Assembly (NCBI GenBank): GCA_027627705.1
Contig: CP091242.1
Coordinates: 2,906,503 to 2,970,502, forward strand
DNA length: 64,000 nt
Reading direction: 5' to 3'
Source of the DNA: Hyphomonadaceae bacterium BL14
GTDB lineage: Bacteria > Pseudomonadota > Alphaproteobacteria > Caulobacterales > Maricaulaceae
In this document: positions 9,050-17,909 of the stretch, in pieces
Numbering within the stretch: the first letter of the stretch is position 1
How the letters are laid out: every line of letters begins with the position of its first letter
Program-made: the position numbers and the translations under genes
Notes under the pieces: generated by a model
Told to the model about the DNA's origin: nothing
Database searches by the model: none
What the model saw: only the letters and a program-made list of their open reading frames with translations

Positions 9050-9089
9050 ATCTGACTGCTTCTCCCGCCGTCCCACCGGCGTTCCCTCG

Positions 9090-9121
9090 CCCCGGCGCGC
9101 AAGCGCCGGGGTGAATTTTTT
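9090..9121 (+). terminator. Rho-independent terminator after flgE
   Basis: A perfect 9-bp stem CCCCGGCGC/GCGCCGGGG with a GCAA loop (9099-9102) is followed by a run of six T (9116-9121). It closes the hook operon 40 bases after the flgE stop. Confidence 0.9.
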
Positions 9122-9133
9122 CTAAAGCTCTGA

Positions 9134-9148
9134 TTAGCCTGACGTTTA
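9134..9148 (+). promoter_or_regulatory. Possible CtrA box upstream of sciP
   Basis: TTAGCCTGACGTTTA fits TTAA-N7-TTAA with two mismatches. In Caulobacter sciP is activated by CtrA, which supports the idea, but the match alone is weak. Confidence 0.3.
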
Positions 9149-9242
9149 CCTTGGGCTTTAGAGGTTCGGAAAGGCACTTGGGTTATAACCATCCCATCAA
9201 AAGGGCGCGCGACAGACGCGCCTGTTGACAAGGATGGGTCGG

Positions 9243-9515
9243 ATGGAACGTCGAGCGAAGAAGGAAAACTATGTGATCGGGCCGGATGGCAGCCCGCTCA
9301 CAGTGGCCGATCTGCCGAGCCCGGAGACCCAGCGGTGGGTGATCCGGCGCAAGGCCGAAGTGGTCGCAGCGGTCCGCGGCGGGCTGCTCAGCCTTGACGA
9401 GGCGTGTGATCGCTACAGCCTGACAGTGGAGGAATTCCTCACCTGGCAGCGCGCGATCGACCGCCATGGCCTGGCCGGGCTGCGCACCACCCGGATACAG
9501 CACTATCGCCAATAG
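9243..9515 (+). CDS. sciP: CtrA inhibitor SciP (DUF1153)
   Basis: A 90-residue DNA-binding protein closely resembling Caulobacter SciP: YVIGPDGSPLTVADLP, RWVIRRKAEVVAAVRGGLLS, the helix-turn-helix around DEACDRYSLTVEEFLTWQRA, and HGLAGLRTTRIQHYR. SciP is known to block transcription at CtrA-activated promoters in a cell-cycle-dependent way, including flagellar class II genes. It stands between flgE and fliF, as in Caulobacter. The ATG at 9243 is preferred because AGG lies 9 bases upstream and the length then matches the family; an ATG at 9234 is also possible. Confidence 0.92.
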   Translation: MERRAKKENYVIGPDGSPLTVADLPSPETQRWVIRRKAEVVAAVRGGLLSLDEACDRYSLTVEEFLTWQRAIDRHGLAGLRTTRIQHYRQ

Positions 9516-9588
9516 CAGGCGCGGAACATGGTTTGCTGCGGGCGTGCGCCACCGGGCGCGCGCCCGCAGTGCATTCTGGTTCAAGTCG

Positions 9589-9603
9589 TTAAGCCCTCGT
9601 TTA
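9589..9603 (+). promoter_or_regulatory. CtrA box upstream of fliF
   Basis: TTAAGCCCTCGTTTA matches TTAA-N7-TTAA with one mismatch and lies 79 bases before the preferred fliF start. The fliF operon is a CtrA-activated class II operon in Caulobacter, so position and sequence agree. Confidence 0.5.
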
Positions 9604-9681
9604 CGCGGGCGGTGGGAAAAACTTGCCTAGCCGGGAGCCATGCGCGCACCCGGACTGTTTCTGAGGCGGGGCCCTTCGCAC

Positions 9682-11322
9682 GTGACGGCGTTTTTTGAAC
9701 AGCTTTCCCGATTGGGAATTGGCCGCCTGAGCCTGATTTTCGGGCTGACCGCCGGCGTAGCGCTGGCGCTCATCCTGCTGCTGGTCAATCCGGGCAGCGG
9801 ATCCCAGGCGCTGTTGTATTCCGGGCTCGAGGCGCGAGACGCGGCCTCGGTGGCCGAGCGCCTGGAAGGGGCCGGCATCCCCTATGAGCTGCGCGATGGC
9901 GGCTCGGCAATCTATGTGCCCGCCGCCCAGGTCGATCAGGCGCGCCTGCGCGTGGCGTCGGGCGGCGCGCTGAGCTTCGGTTCTGTGGGATATGAAATCT
10001 TCGATTCCAATGACGGTATCGGTGCCACCAGCTTCGTCCAGAACGTCAATGCGCGCCGGGCCCTGGAAGGCGAGCTGGCGCGCTCCATCAACGCCATCAG
10101 TGCGGTGTCGGGCGCGCGCGTGCATCTGGTCCTGCCTGAACGCCGCCTGTTCTCGCGCGAGCAGCAGGAGCCGTCGGCCTCTGTGGTGATCAGCGTCCGC
10201 GGACAGCTGTCACCAGGCCAGGTCTCCACCATCAGCAACCTGATCGCCACGGCCGTGCCGGGCCTGTCACCGTCGCGAATCACCATCGCTGACGATCAGG
10301 GCCGGCTTCTTGCCAGCCCCAGCGACGGCGACACGTTCGGCGGCGTGGCTATTGAAGAGCGCCGCACCGGTCTGGAAGCTGCCCTGCGCCAGCGCATTCT
10401 GGACGTGGTTGAAGGCGTGGTCGGCCCCGGCGCTGCGCGCGTGGTGGTCACGGCGCAGGTGAACCGTGAAAGCCTGACCGAGACCCGGCTGGAGTTTGAT
10501 CCCAATCTGCAGGTGGAAGTGAGCCGCGAGGTTCAGAGCGAGGAAACCAGCGAGCCCGCCGGGCGCCAGGGAGCCGTGTCCGCCACCGAAAACCAGCCTG
10601 GTGCCGATGAGCCTGCCGCCGGGCCGGGCGAGATGGCCACATCGCGGCGCAGCACGAATGTGCGTAATTTCGAGAACTCGCGGACCACCAGCACCCGTGT
10701 GGTCGAGGCCGGCGAGCTGCAAAGACTGGCCGTGTCGGTGGTCGTCGACGAACGCTCGGTGCGGGGCGAGGACGGCGCGCCGGTGTTCGAGCCGCGCACC
10801 GAAGAAGAGATGGAGCGGATTCGCGCGCTGGTGGCCGCCGCGGCGGGCATGGACGTGAGGGCCATCGATGGCGAGCGTCACGTTCTGGAAGTGGCGCAGA
10901 TGCGCTTTTCGCGGCCGGACCTGCTGGCGGGAACCCCCGCGCCTGAAGGCTTCCGCATGGAGCGCGCTGACATCATGCGCGCCGCCGAGCTGGCCGTGAT
11001 CGCCCTGATGGGCCTGCTGATCATCTTCCTGGTGGCGCGCCCGCTGGTGCGCGGCGCAATTGGCGGCGGGTCCGCCGTGGCCGGTCCGGGCGATGCCGCT
11101 GTGCTTCCCGGCCGGGCCGGGCAGGCCCAGATCGCCGCAAGGCCGGGCTCTGACGGCGGGGCCCTTCTGCCAGGCAGCGACGAAGACGAGGAGCGCATTG
11201 ATGTCGCCCACATTGATGGCCAGGTGAAGAAATCGTCGGTGCGCAAGGTCGCCGCTCTTATCGAACAGCACCCGGACGAGACCATGAGCATTCTGCGCAC
11301 CTGGATGCATGAGAGTGCGTGA
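9682..11322 (+). CDS. fliF: Flagellar MS-ring protein (FliF)
   Basis: The MS-ring protein, about 546 residues, with a transmembrane helix near the N-terminus ([20 protein letters not shown]), the YscJ/FliF ring domains ([20 protein letters not shown] onwards), a variable loop, a second transmembrane helix ([20 protein letters not shown]) and a C-terminal FliG-binding tail. The GTG at 9682 starts at the usual family position ([11 protein letters not shown]); an ATG at 9640 would add 14 residues, has its purine block only two bases away, and would leave almost no leader after the CtrA box. It is the first gene of the fliF-fliG-fliH-fliN-flbD operon and its TGA overlaps the fliG ATG. Confidence 0.93.
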   Translation: MTAFFEQLSRLGIGRLSLIFGLTAGVALALILLLVNPGSGSQALLYSGLEARDAASVAERLEGAGIPYELRDGGSAIYVPAAQVDQARLRVASGGALSFGSVGYEIFDSNDGIGATSFVQNVNARRALEGELARSINAISAVSGARVHLVLPERRLFSREQQEPSASVVISVRGQLSPGQVSTISNLIATAVPGLSPSRITIADDQGRLLASPSDGDTFGGVAIEERRTGLEAALRQRILDVVEGVVGPGAARVVVTAQVNRESLTETRLEFDPNLQVEVSREVQSEETSEPAGRQGAVSATENQPGADEPAAGPGEMATSRRSTNVRNFENSRTTSTRVVEAGELQRLAVSVVVDERSVRGEDGAPVFEPRTEEEMERIRALVAAAAGMDVRAIDGERHVLEVAQMRFSRPDLLAGTPAPEGFRMERADIMRAAELAVIALMGLLIIFLVARPLVRGAIGGGSAVAGPGDAAVLPGRAGQAQIAARPGSDGGALLPGSDEDEERIDVAHIDGQVKKSSVRKVAALIEQHPDETMSILRTWMHESA

Positions 11323-12356
11323 TGGCTGACGGCACCACAAACACCCGCAAGATTGATGATCCGTCCCGCCTCGCCGGGCCGGAGAAGGCCGCCGTCCTGT
11401 TGCTGGCACTCGGGGACGAGCAGCGCCGTCTTTGGGAGATGATGGACGATGAGGAGATCCGCGTGGTCTCCCAGGCCATGGTCGGACTTGGCAGTGTCAC
11501 CGCCAGCGCGGTGGAGAAGCTGATCCTCGACTTCGTCGGCTCCATGTCCTCGACCGGTTCGATTACCGGCTCGGTCGAGCAGGCCCAGCGCGTCCTCTCC
11601 GCCTTTCTGCCCAAGGAGAAGGTGGAGACCATCATGGAGGAGCTGCGTGGTCCGGCCGGCCGGACCATGTGGGACAAGCTGGCGAATGTGAACGAGGTCG
11701 TCCTCGCCAACTATTTCAAGAATGAATATCCCCAGACCGTCGCGGTGGTGTTGTCCAAGGTCAAGCCCGACCATGCCTCGCGCGTGCTCGGCGCCCTGCC
11801 TGAAGACTTCGCGCTGGAAGTGGTGATGCGCATGCTGCGCATGGAACCGGTGCAGCGCGAGATCCTCGAGAAGATAGAGGAGACGCTGCGCACTGAATTC
11901 ATGAGCAATCTGGCGCGCACGTCCAAGCAGGACAGCCACGAGCTGATGGCGGACATTTTCAACAATTTCGACCGCCAGACCGAAAACCGCTTCCTGGCGA
12001 ATCTGGAAGAACGCAATCGCGACAGCGCCGAGAAAATCCGCTCGCTGATGTTCGTGTTCGAGGACCTCGGAAAGCTCGACCCGCAAGGCGTGCAGACGCT
12101 GATGCGCTCGGTGCCCAAGGACCAGATGGGCCTGGCGCTCAAGGGGGCCTCGGACACACTGCGCGATCTATTTTTCTCCAACATGTCCGAACGCGCGGCG
12201 AAAATTCTGCGCGAGGATATGGCGGCCATGGGGCCGGTGCGCCTGAAAGACGTCGATCAGGCCCAGCAGACCATGGTCAATCTCGCCAAGGATCTGGCCG
12301 CCAAGGGTGAGATCCTGATTGCGGACGGCGGCGGCGACGACGAGCTGATTTACTGA
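11322..12356 (+). CDS. fliG: Flagellar motor switch protein FliG
   Basis: A 344-residue switch protein. The N-terminal FliF-binding domain begins with [17 protein letters not shown], the middle domain has [20 protein letters not shown] and [20 protein letters not shown], and the C-terminal torque domain includes [11 protein letters not shown] and [14 protein letters not shown] with the charged residues that meet the stator. The ATG at 11322 overlaps the fliF stop (TGATG), pointing to translational coupling. Confidence 0.95.
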   Translation: MADGTTNTRKIDDPSRLAGPEKAAVLLLALGDEQRRLWEMMDDEEIRVVSQAMVGLGSVTASAVEKLILDFVGSMSSTGSITGSVEQAQRVLSAFLPKEKVETIMEELRGPAGRTMWDKLANVNEVVLANYFKNEYPQTVAVVLSKVKPDHASRVLGALPEDFALEVVMRMLRMEPVQREILEKIEETLRTEFMSNLARTSKQDSHELMADIFNNFDRQTENRFLANLEERNRDSAEKIRSLMFVFEDLGKLDPQGVQTLMRSVPKDQMGLALKGASDTLRDLFFSNMSERAAKILREDMAAMGPVRLKDVDQAQQTMVNLAKDLAAKGEILIADGGGDDELIY

Positions 12357-12367
12357 GGGAGGCGGAC

Positions 12368-13015
12368 ATGACGGCATCATTCAAACGGTTCGCCTTCGAC
12401 CGCGAGTACGCCGCGGACGGGACAGTGCTGCGCGATGGCGACCGCGTGCGCCGCATCTTCACCGAGGACGAGGCGCGCGCCATGGCTGACATGGCGGCAA
12501 ACAAGGCCGCGGACGCCGATGCGCAAAAGCAGGCCGAGACACTGCGCCAGATATCCGGGCGGATGCAGGCGGTGCTGGCGCGCATGGAGTCCGAGTCCGA
12601 AGCGATACGCGAGGATGCGGTGCGTCTGGCGGTGGCCGCCGCGCGCGCCATCGCCGGCGCGGCGCTGGATCGATATGGCGCTGACACGATTGAGGCCTGC
12701 GCCCGCGAGGCCCTGGCCGAGCTGCGCGCCGAGCCACGTCTGGCGGTGCGGGTGGCGCCGTCTCTGGTGGACGATCTTGCACAACGCCTCGACAGCGAAG
12801 CGGCCCGTCTGGGGTTTGAGGGCGCAGTCATCGTCCGCGCTGATGAGGATGTCAGCGCCGGGGATGTGGTGCTGGAGTGGCGCGCCGGTGCAGTCGAGCG
12901 CACGGCTTCCGACATCGAGGCGCGCCTTGAAGAGACTGCCCGCAAATGGCTGGCCGCACCGGCAGCCGACAGAGACGGGTCATCTGGCGCAAGCGCCGGC
13001 GGTCAGGCCGCATAA
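12368..13015 (+). CDS. fliH: Flagellar export regulator FliH (FlbE)
   Basis: A 215-residue FliH-type protein, called FlbE in Caulobacter. It has an Ala/Glu-rich helical middle (residues about 40-95) and a C-terminal V-ATPase subunit E-like domain with VRVAPSLVDDLAQRL and GDVVLEWRAGAVERT. FliH binds the export ATPase FliI and targets it to the export gate. Assignment rests on the gene order fliG-fliH-fliN and the C-terminal pattern, as this family is poorly conserved. Confidence 0.82.
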   Translation: MTASFKRFAFDREYAADGTVLRDGDRVRRIFTEDEARAMADMAANKAADADAQKQAETLRQISGRMQAVLARMESESEAIREDAVRLAVAAARAIAGAALDRYGADTIEACAREALAELRAEPRLAVRVAPSLVDDLAQRLDSEAARLGFEGAVIVRADEDVSAGDVVLEWRAGAVERTASDIEARLEETARKWLAAPAADRDGSSGASAGGQAA

Positions 13016-13026
13016 AGGAGACAATA

Positions 13027-13380
13027 ATGAGCCAGGATGATTTGCAGCTTCAGGACCTCGCCGGCTCGCAAGCCGAGCTGACCCCCGGCGGGGGCGCTGG
13101 TCAGTCACTGATCGAGGATGAGGTGCGCACCGCTGTCGACCTGGCACCGGTGTTCGATGTGCCGGTTAACATCTCTGCCGTTCTGGGCAAGGCGCATATC
13201 GACGTCAACTCGCTGCTCAAGCTCACCGCCGGATCGGTTCTGGAACTGGACCGCAAGGTGGGCGAGGCGATCGACATCTATGTCAACAACCGGCTGGTCG
13301 CGCGCGGCGAGGTGGTGGTTGTCGAGGACAGGCTGGGCGTAACCATGACGGAAATCATCAAGGATGGTGACGGCTCATGA
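13027..13380 (+). CDS. fliN: Flagellar motor switch protein FliN
   Basis: A 117-residue C-ring protein with the SpoA fold: VFDVPVNISAVLGKAHIDVN, LLKLTAGSVLELDRKVGEAI, DIYVNNRLVARGEVVVVEDR and LGVTMTEII. FliN forms most of the C-ring with FliM and docks export cargo. The start at 13027 follows AAGGAG; an open frame upstream overlaps fliH and is not needed. Confidence 0.95.
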   Translation: MSQDDLQLQDLAGSQAELTPGGGAGQSLIEDEVRTAVDLAPVFDVPVNISAVLGKAHIDVNSLLKLTAGSVLELDRKVGEAIDIYVNNRLVARGEVVVVEDRLGVTMTEIIKDGDGS

Positions 13381-13414
13381 CCCGGACCGAAGCTGTATAT
13401 GAAGGAGCTGCACG

Positions 13415-14776
13415 ATGCGCGTTCTGATCGTAGGCTCGCTGGGCGGGCAATCGACCATAGCAACCAAGATCGCGATGGATCGCGGCGCGAAAGTCGCCCA
13501 GGTCGACACCATCGAACAGGCCACAGCCTATTTGCGCGCGGGGCGCGGGGCAGATCTGCTCATGGTCGATGTGGCGCTGGACATCGCCGCGCTGATCGCC
13601 GCCAACGAGGCCGAGCGCATCATGGCACCCATCGTGGCCTGCGGGGTCAATGTGCGCCCTGAAGCTGCGGCGGGCGCGATCCGGGCCGGTGCCAAGGAAT
13701 TCATCCATCTGCCCCCCGATCCCGACCTGATCGGTGCCGTGCTGGCAGCGGTGTCCGATGATGACCGTCCGCTGGTGGCGCGTGATCCGGCCATGCTGAG
13801 CGTGGTGGAGCTGGCCGAGCGCATCGCGCCTTCGGAGGCGTCTGTGTTGATTACCGGCGAAAGCGGCGTCGGCAAGGAGGTGATGGCCCGTCACGTCCAC
13901 AAAATGTCCAGGCGCACCTCCAAGCCCTTCATCTCGGTCAATTGCGCGGCGATCCCGGAAAACCTGCTGGAGTCAGAGCTGTTCGGCCACGAGAAGGGCG
14001 CTTTCACCGGTGCGGTCGCGCGGCGCATCGGCAAGTTCGAGGAAGCCGATGGCGGCACGCTGCTGCTGGACGAGATTTCCGAGATGGACGTCCGTCTGCA
14101 GGCCAAGCTCCTGCGCGCCCTGCAGGAACGCGAGATTGACCGGGTCGGCGGCGGAAAGCCGGTGAAGGTCAATATCCGCATCATCGCCACCTCCAATCGC
14201 GATCTGGCCCAGGCCGTTCGCGACGGAGTGTTCCGCGAAGACCTTCTGTTCCGCCTCAATGTTGTCAATCTGGCCGTGCCGCCCTTGCGTGCACGCCCGG
14301 AAGATGCTGTGGCGCTGGCCGACCATTTCCTGCGCAAATACGCCAAGGCCAATGGCGTAGCCTATCGCCCGCTCTCCGAAGCGGCCAAGGCGCAGATCAC
14401 AACGCGTGAATGGCCGGGTAATGTGCGGGAGCTGGAAAACGCCATGCACCGCGCGGTGCTGCTGGCCCACGGGGACCAGATCACGCCTGAAGCCATCCGC
14501 TCGCCGGACGGGTCGCCCTTCACCGCTTATGGCGGCACCATTGCGCGGCGCGCCGCAGAAGCGGCGGACGAGGCGACCAACCGCGTCGGGCGCACCGTGG
14601 CCGAGGTGGAGCAGGACCTGATCCTGGACACGCTGGATCACTGCCTGGGCAATCGCACCCATGCGGCGACGATTCTGGGCATTTCGATCCGAACCTTGCG
14701 CAACAAGCTCAAGCTCTATGCCGATTCCGGCGCAGAAATTCCTGCACCGGGCGAAACCCGCGCCGGCGCGGCCTGA
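13415..14776 (+). CDS. flbD: Sigma-54-dependent flagellar regulator FlbD
   Basis: A 453-residue activator of sigma-54 promoters. The N-terminal 120 residues look like a receiver domain but lack the usual acidic pair after the first strand (VLIVGSLGG), as expected for FlbD. The AAA+ domain has Walker A GESGVGKE (about residue 148), the sigma-54 contact loop GAFTGA (about 195), GGTLLLDEI and FREDLLFRLNV. The C-terminus is a Fis-type helix-turn-helix ending RTLRNKLKLYADSG. FlbD activates late flagellar operons and represses fliF in Caulobacter; the -24/-12 promoters at 4880 and 5029 are likely targets. Confidence 0.93.
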   Translation: MRVLIVGSLGGQSTIATKIAMDRGAKVAQVDTIEQATAYLRAGRGADLLMVDVALDIAALIAANEAERIMAPIVACGVNVRPEAAAGAIRAGAKEFIHLPPDPDLIGAVLAAVSDDDRPLVARDPAMLSVVELAERIAPSEASVLITGESGVGKEVMARHVHKMSRRTSKPFISVNCAAIPENLLESELFGHEKGAFTGAVARRIGKFEEADGGTLLLDEISEMDVRLQAKLLRALQEREIDRVGGGKPVKVNIRIIATSNRDLAQAVRDGVFREDLLFRLNVVNLAVPPLRARPEDAVALADHFLRKYAKANGVAYRPLSEAAKAQITTREWPGNVRELENAMHRAVLLAHGDQITPEAIRSPDGSPFTAYGGTIARRAAEAADEATNRVGRTVAEVEQDLILDTLDHCLGNRTHAATILGISIRTLRNKLKLYADSGAEIPAPGETRAGAA

Positions 14777-14795
14777 CGGAGATTGATGACCGCTG

Positions 14796-16910
14796 ATGGC
14801 TGACGCTCCCGCTTCCAGGCCTGCCGGATTTGACTGGGCGGCCTTCGGCCGCCGCCTGGCGCGCGGTGACATCATCATGGCGGTGGGCGTTCTCAGCCTG
14901 CTGGTCATGCTGCTACTGCCGCTGCCGCGCGTCCTTTTGGATGTCGCGCTGGCGGTTTCGATCTGCTTTTCCGTACTGATCCTGATGACGGCGCTGTTCA
15001 TCCGCACGCCGCTGGAATTCACGGCCTTTCCGGCCATCCTGCTGATCGCGACCATGCTGCGCCTGGCGCTGAACATCGCGTCCACGCGGCTGATCCTGTC
15101 GGAGGGTCATGAGGGCACGGCGGCGGCGGGCGACATCATCCAGGCCTTCGGTGCGTTTGTGATGCAAGGCAATGTCATCATCGGCATCATCGTCTTCATA
15201 ATTCTGGTGATCGTGAACTTCGTGGTGATCACCAAGGGTTCGGGGCGTATCGCCGAGGTGGCCGCGCGCTTCACCCTGGACGCCATGCCGGGCAAGCAGA
15301 TGGCCATCGACGCCGACCTTTCAGCCGGCCTGATCACCGAGCAGGAAGCCAAGGACCGCCGCAAGGAGCTGGAAGACAAGTCCAACTTCTTCGGGGCCAT
15401 GGATGGTGCCTCGAAGTTCGTGCGCGGCGACGCGGTCGCAGGCATTCTGATCACCTCGATCAATCTGATTGGCGGTATGGTCATTGGCGTGGCCCAGTCC
15501 GGCATGGCGTTCGGTGATGCGGCCAGCACCTATTCCACGCTGACCGTCGGCGACGGCCTGGTGTCGCAAATCCCGGCGCTGATCGTATCGCTGGCCGCCG
15601 GCCTTCTGGTTTCCAAGGCAGGTGTGGACGGCGAGGCGGACAAGGCGGTGTTCGGCCAGCTGTCGGCCAATCCGGCCTCGCTGGGCATGGTCGCCGGGTC
15701 GGCGCTCGCCATCGGGCTGTTGCCCGGCATGCCGCTGATCCCGTTCGCGATTCTGGCCGCGGCGGCGGGAACCGGGGCAGTCATGTCCGGTCGGCGGCGC
15801 GACCAGCGGGCCGATGACATCGTCAACAAGCAGACCGATGCGGCCGATCAGGCCGCGACCGAGGCCGCCACCGCCGAGCCGCCGATTGAGGACACGCTGC
15901 ACATCGACGAGCTGAAGATCGAGCTGGGCTATGCGCTGCTGCCGCTGATCAATGATGTGGAGGGCCGCCGCCTTACCGATCAGATCAAGGCGCTGCGCCG
16001 CAATCTCGCCCAGGAAACCGGCTTCGTCCTGCCGTCGGTGCGCATCATCGACAACATGCAGTCGGCCGGCGAGCACTACCTGATCCGCGTCAAGGAGATG
16101 GAGGCGGGCTTTGGCGAACTGAAGATGCGCTCGCTGCTGGCCATGGACCCGACGGGTCAGCAGGTGGAATTGCCCGGAACGCATGTGAAGGAGCCGGCTT
16201 TTGGCCTGCCTGCCACCTGGATCGAGGAAGGCCTGCGCGAGGAAGCCACCTTCCGCGGCTATACGCTGGTGGACCCGGCCGCCGTGCTGGTCACCCACCT
16301 GACCGAAATCCTGCGCGAGAACATGGCCGATCTCCTGTCCTATGCGGAGACCGAGAAGCTTCTGGAGGCCTTGTCCAAGGAGCACCGCAAGCTGGTCGAC
16401 GACATCACCCCGTCCCAGATCACCCGTGCGGGCATCCAGCGCGTCCTGCAGAACCTGCTCAAGGAACGCGTCTCGATCCGCGATCTGCCGACGATTGTGG
16501 AGGCCATCGCCGAAGCCTCGTCCGCAACCCAGAATCTCGACGCCGTCACCGAGCATGTGCGCACGCGTCTGGCGCGCCAGATCTGCTATGCCAACAAGGG
16601 TCCTGACGGTACGTTGCCGGTGTTGTCGCTGAGCCCGCAATGGGAGCAGGCTTTCGCCGAGGCGATGATCGGCGATGGCGACCGGCGCCAGCTGGCGCTC
16701 GCCCCGTCCTCGCTGCGCGATTTCGTGGCCCGCGTGCGCGAGGGCTTTGACCGCGCGGGTACTTCTGGCGACGTGCCGGTGCTGCTGACCAGTCCGCAGG
16801 CGCGGCCCTATGTGCGCTCGTTGGCTGAACGCTTCCGGCCGCAGACCGTGGTAATGAGCCAGAACGAGATCCACCCCAGCGCCCGGCTCAAGACCGTCGG
16901 GCAGATCTAG
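14796..16910 (+). CDS. flhA: Flagellar export gate protein FlhA
   Basis: A 704-residue inner-membrane export gate component with eight predicted transmembrane helices in the first 330 residues, including LLPLPRVLLDVALAVSICFS, the conserved FIPEP-like loop region (ARFTLDAMPGKQMAIDADLS) and a cytoplasmic C-terminal domain that binds chaperone-cargo complexes (HIDELKIELGYALLPLIND onwards). It is 19 bases after flbD and is followed by flhF-flhG, a common order in polar flagellates. Confidence 0.96.
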   Translation: MADAPASRPAGFDWAAFGRRLARGDIIMAVGVLSLLVMLLLPLPRVLLDVALAVSICFSVLILMTALFIRTPLEFTAFPAILLIATMLRLALNIASTRLILSEGHEGTAAAGDIIQAFGAFVMQGNVIIGIIVFIILVIVNFVVITKGSGRIAEVAARFTLDAMPGKQMAIDADLSAGLITEQEAKDRRKELEDKSNFFGAMDGASKFVRGDAVAGILITSINLIGGMVIGVAQSGMAFGDAASTYSTLTVGDGLVSQIPALIVSLAAGLLVSKAGVDGEADKAVFGQLSANPASLGMVAGSALAIGLLPGMPLIPFAILAAAAGTGAVMSGRRRDQRADDIVNKQTDAADQAATEAATAEPPIEDTLHIDELKIELGYALLPLINDVEGRRLTDQIKALRRNLAQETGFVLPSVRIIDNMQSAGEHYLIRVKEMEAGFGELKMRSLLAMDPTGQQVELPGTHVKEPAFGLPATWIEEGLREEATFRGYTLVDPAAVLVTHLTEILRENMADLLSYAETEKLLEALSKEHRKLVDDITPSQITRAGIQRVLQNLLKERVSIRDLPTIVEAIAEASSATQNLDAVTEHVRTRLARQICYANKGPDGTLPVLSLSPQWEQAFAEAMIGDGDRRQLALAPSSLRDFVARVREGFDRAGTSGDVPVLLTSPQARPYVRSLAERFRPQTVVMSQNEIHPSARLKTVGQI

Positions 16911-16922
16911 AAAGACGCCCCC

Positions 16923-17909
16923 ATGCGCATGCGCACCTTCACCGGAGACAGTCTCAGCGCCGTCATGGCCGAGGTGCGCCGTGAACTGGGGCCGGACGCG
17001 GTGATCATCACCTCGGGCGATGCGCCCGGCGGCGGGGTGGAAGTGCGCGCGGCGGCGGAACGCGGCACCATGGGAACCAAAGCCGAGGACAGCGTAACCG
17101 CTCTGGCACGCCGCGATGCCGAACGGACGCGCGAGCGCGGCGATGCCAGCGCCGGGCTGACGCGCATTGCCCGGGCTCTGAGCTGGCATCATGTCACGCC
17201 GGAGCCGGCTGAAGCGCTGATGAAGTCGGCCATGGCGATGCAGGACGGCGAAGCCACGGCGACGCTGGCGCGCGCCCTGGACCAGCGCTACGGCGTGCAT
17301 CCGGTCGAGGCCGATCCGGGCCGCCCCATCCTGCTGGCGGGTGGCGCGGGTGCGGGCAAATCCTCCTGCGCCGCGCGGCTGGCGGCGCGGGCTGTGCGCC
17401 ACGGTGTGCGGCCGGTTCTGATCAGCGCCGACGCCAGAGCGGGCGCGCGCGAGCAGCTGGCTGCCTACGCCAAGGCGCTGGAGCTGGAGTTTGAAGCGGT
17501 GGAAGGCCCGCGCGAACTGTCCGCCGTGCTGACCCGAGCGGCACCCCGGGCCGCGATCATTGACGCGCCTGGTATCAATCCTTTCGAGCTCGATGATCTC
17601 GATGACCTGGCCGATCTCGCCTACGCTGCCGACGCCGAGATCGTCGCGGTGATGGAGGCGGGACTGGCACCGGGCGACGCCGAGGACATCGCGGCCCTGT
17701 TCGCCGCCATCGGCGCGGGCCGAGCGATCATCACCAAGCTGGACGCCGCCCGCCGTCGCGGCGCGCTGCTGGCGCCGGGCGAGGCGGGTCTGGCCTACGC
17801 CCATGTGGCCGCGTCGCCTTTTATCGGATCAGGCTTGGCACCGGCCACGGCGCTGCGCCTGGCACGCGCGCTTTTGGAAGACGATGCTGGCGAGGAGGAT
17901 CATTCATGA
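16923..17909 (+). CDS. flhF: FlhF-like SRP-type GTPase, degenerate G motifs
   Basis: A 328-residue protein of the FlhF family, placed between flhA and flhG as is usual. The start MRMRTFTGDSLSAVMAEVRR and LGPDAVIITS match the FlhF N-terminus. G1 is GGAGAGKSS (about residue 142), G2 is DARAGAREQL where FlhF normally has DTYRIGAVEQL, G3 is IIDAPG in place of DTAGR, and G4 is TKLD (about 271). The missing DTAGR arginine and altered G2 suggest weak or altered GTP hydrolysis. FlhF fixes flagellum position and number at the pole. The product shares an ATGA overlap with flhG. A degenerate non-GTPase scaffold is the alternative reading. Confidence 0.82.
   Translation: MRMRTFTGDSLSAVMAEVRRELGPDAVIITSGDAPGGGVEVRAAAERGTMGTKAEDSVTALARRDAERTRERGDASAGLTRIARALSWHHVTPEPAEALMKSAMAMQDGEATATLARALDQRYGVHPVEADPGRPILLAGGAGAGKSSCAARLAARAVRHGVRPVLISADARAGAREQLAAYAKALELEFEAVEGPRELSAVLTRAAPRAAIIDAPGINPFELDDLDDLADLAYAADAEIVAVMEAGLAPGDAEDIAALFAAIGAGRAIITKLDAARRRGALLAPGEAGLAYAHVAASPFIGSGLAPATALRLARALLEDDAGEEDHS

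Noticed and set aside
9612..9627. Possible -24/-12 promoter before fliF (TGGGAAAAACTTGCC)
   Set aside because: GG and GC are not 10 bases apart, and the CtrA-like box fits the known class II control of fliF better.
15321..17804. An 827-codon open frame on the minus strand
   Set aside because: It lies opposite flhA and flhF, which have clear motifs; the product is Arg/Gln/Gly-rich with no domain.
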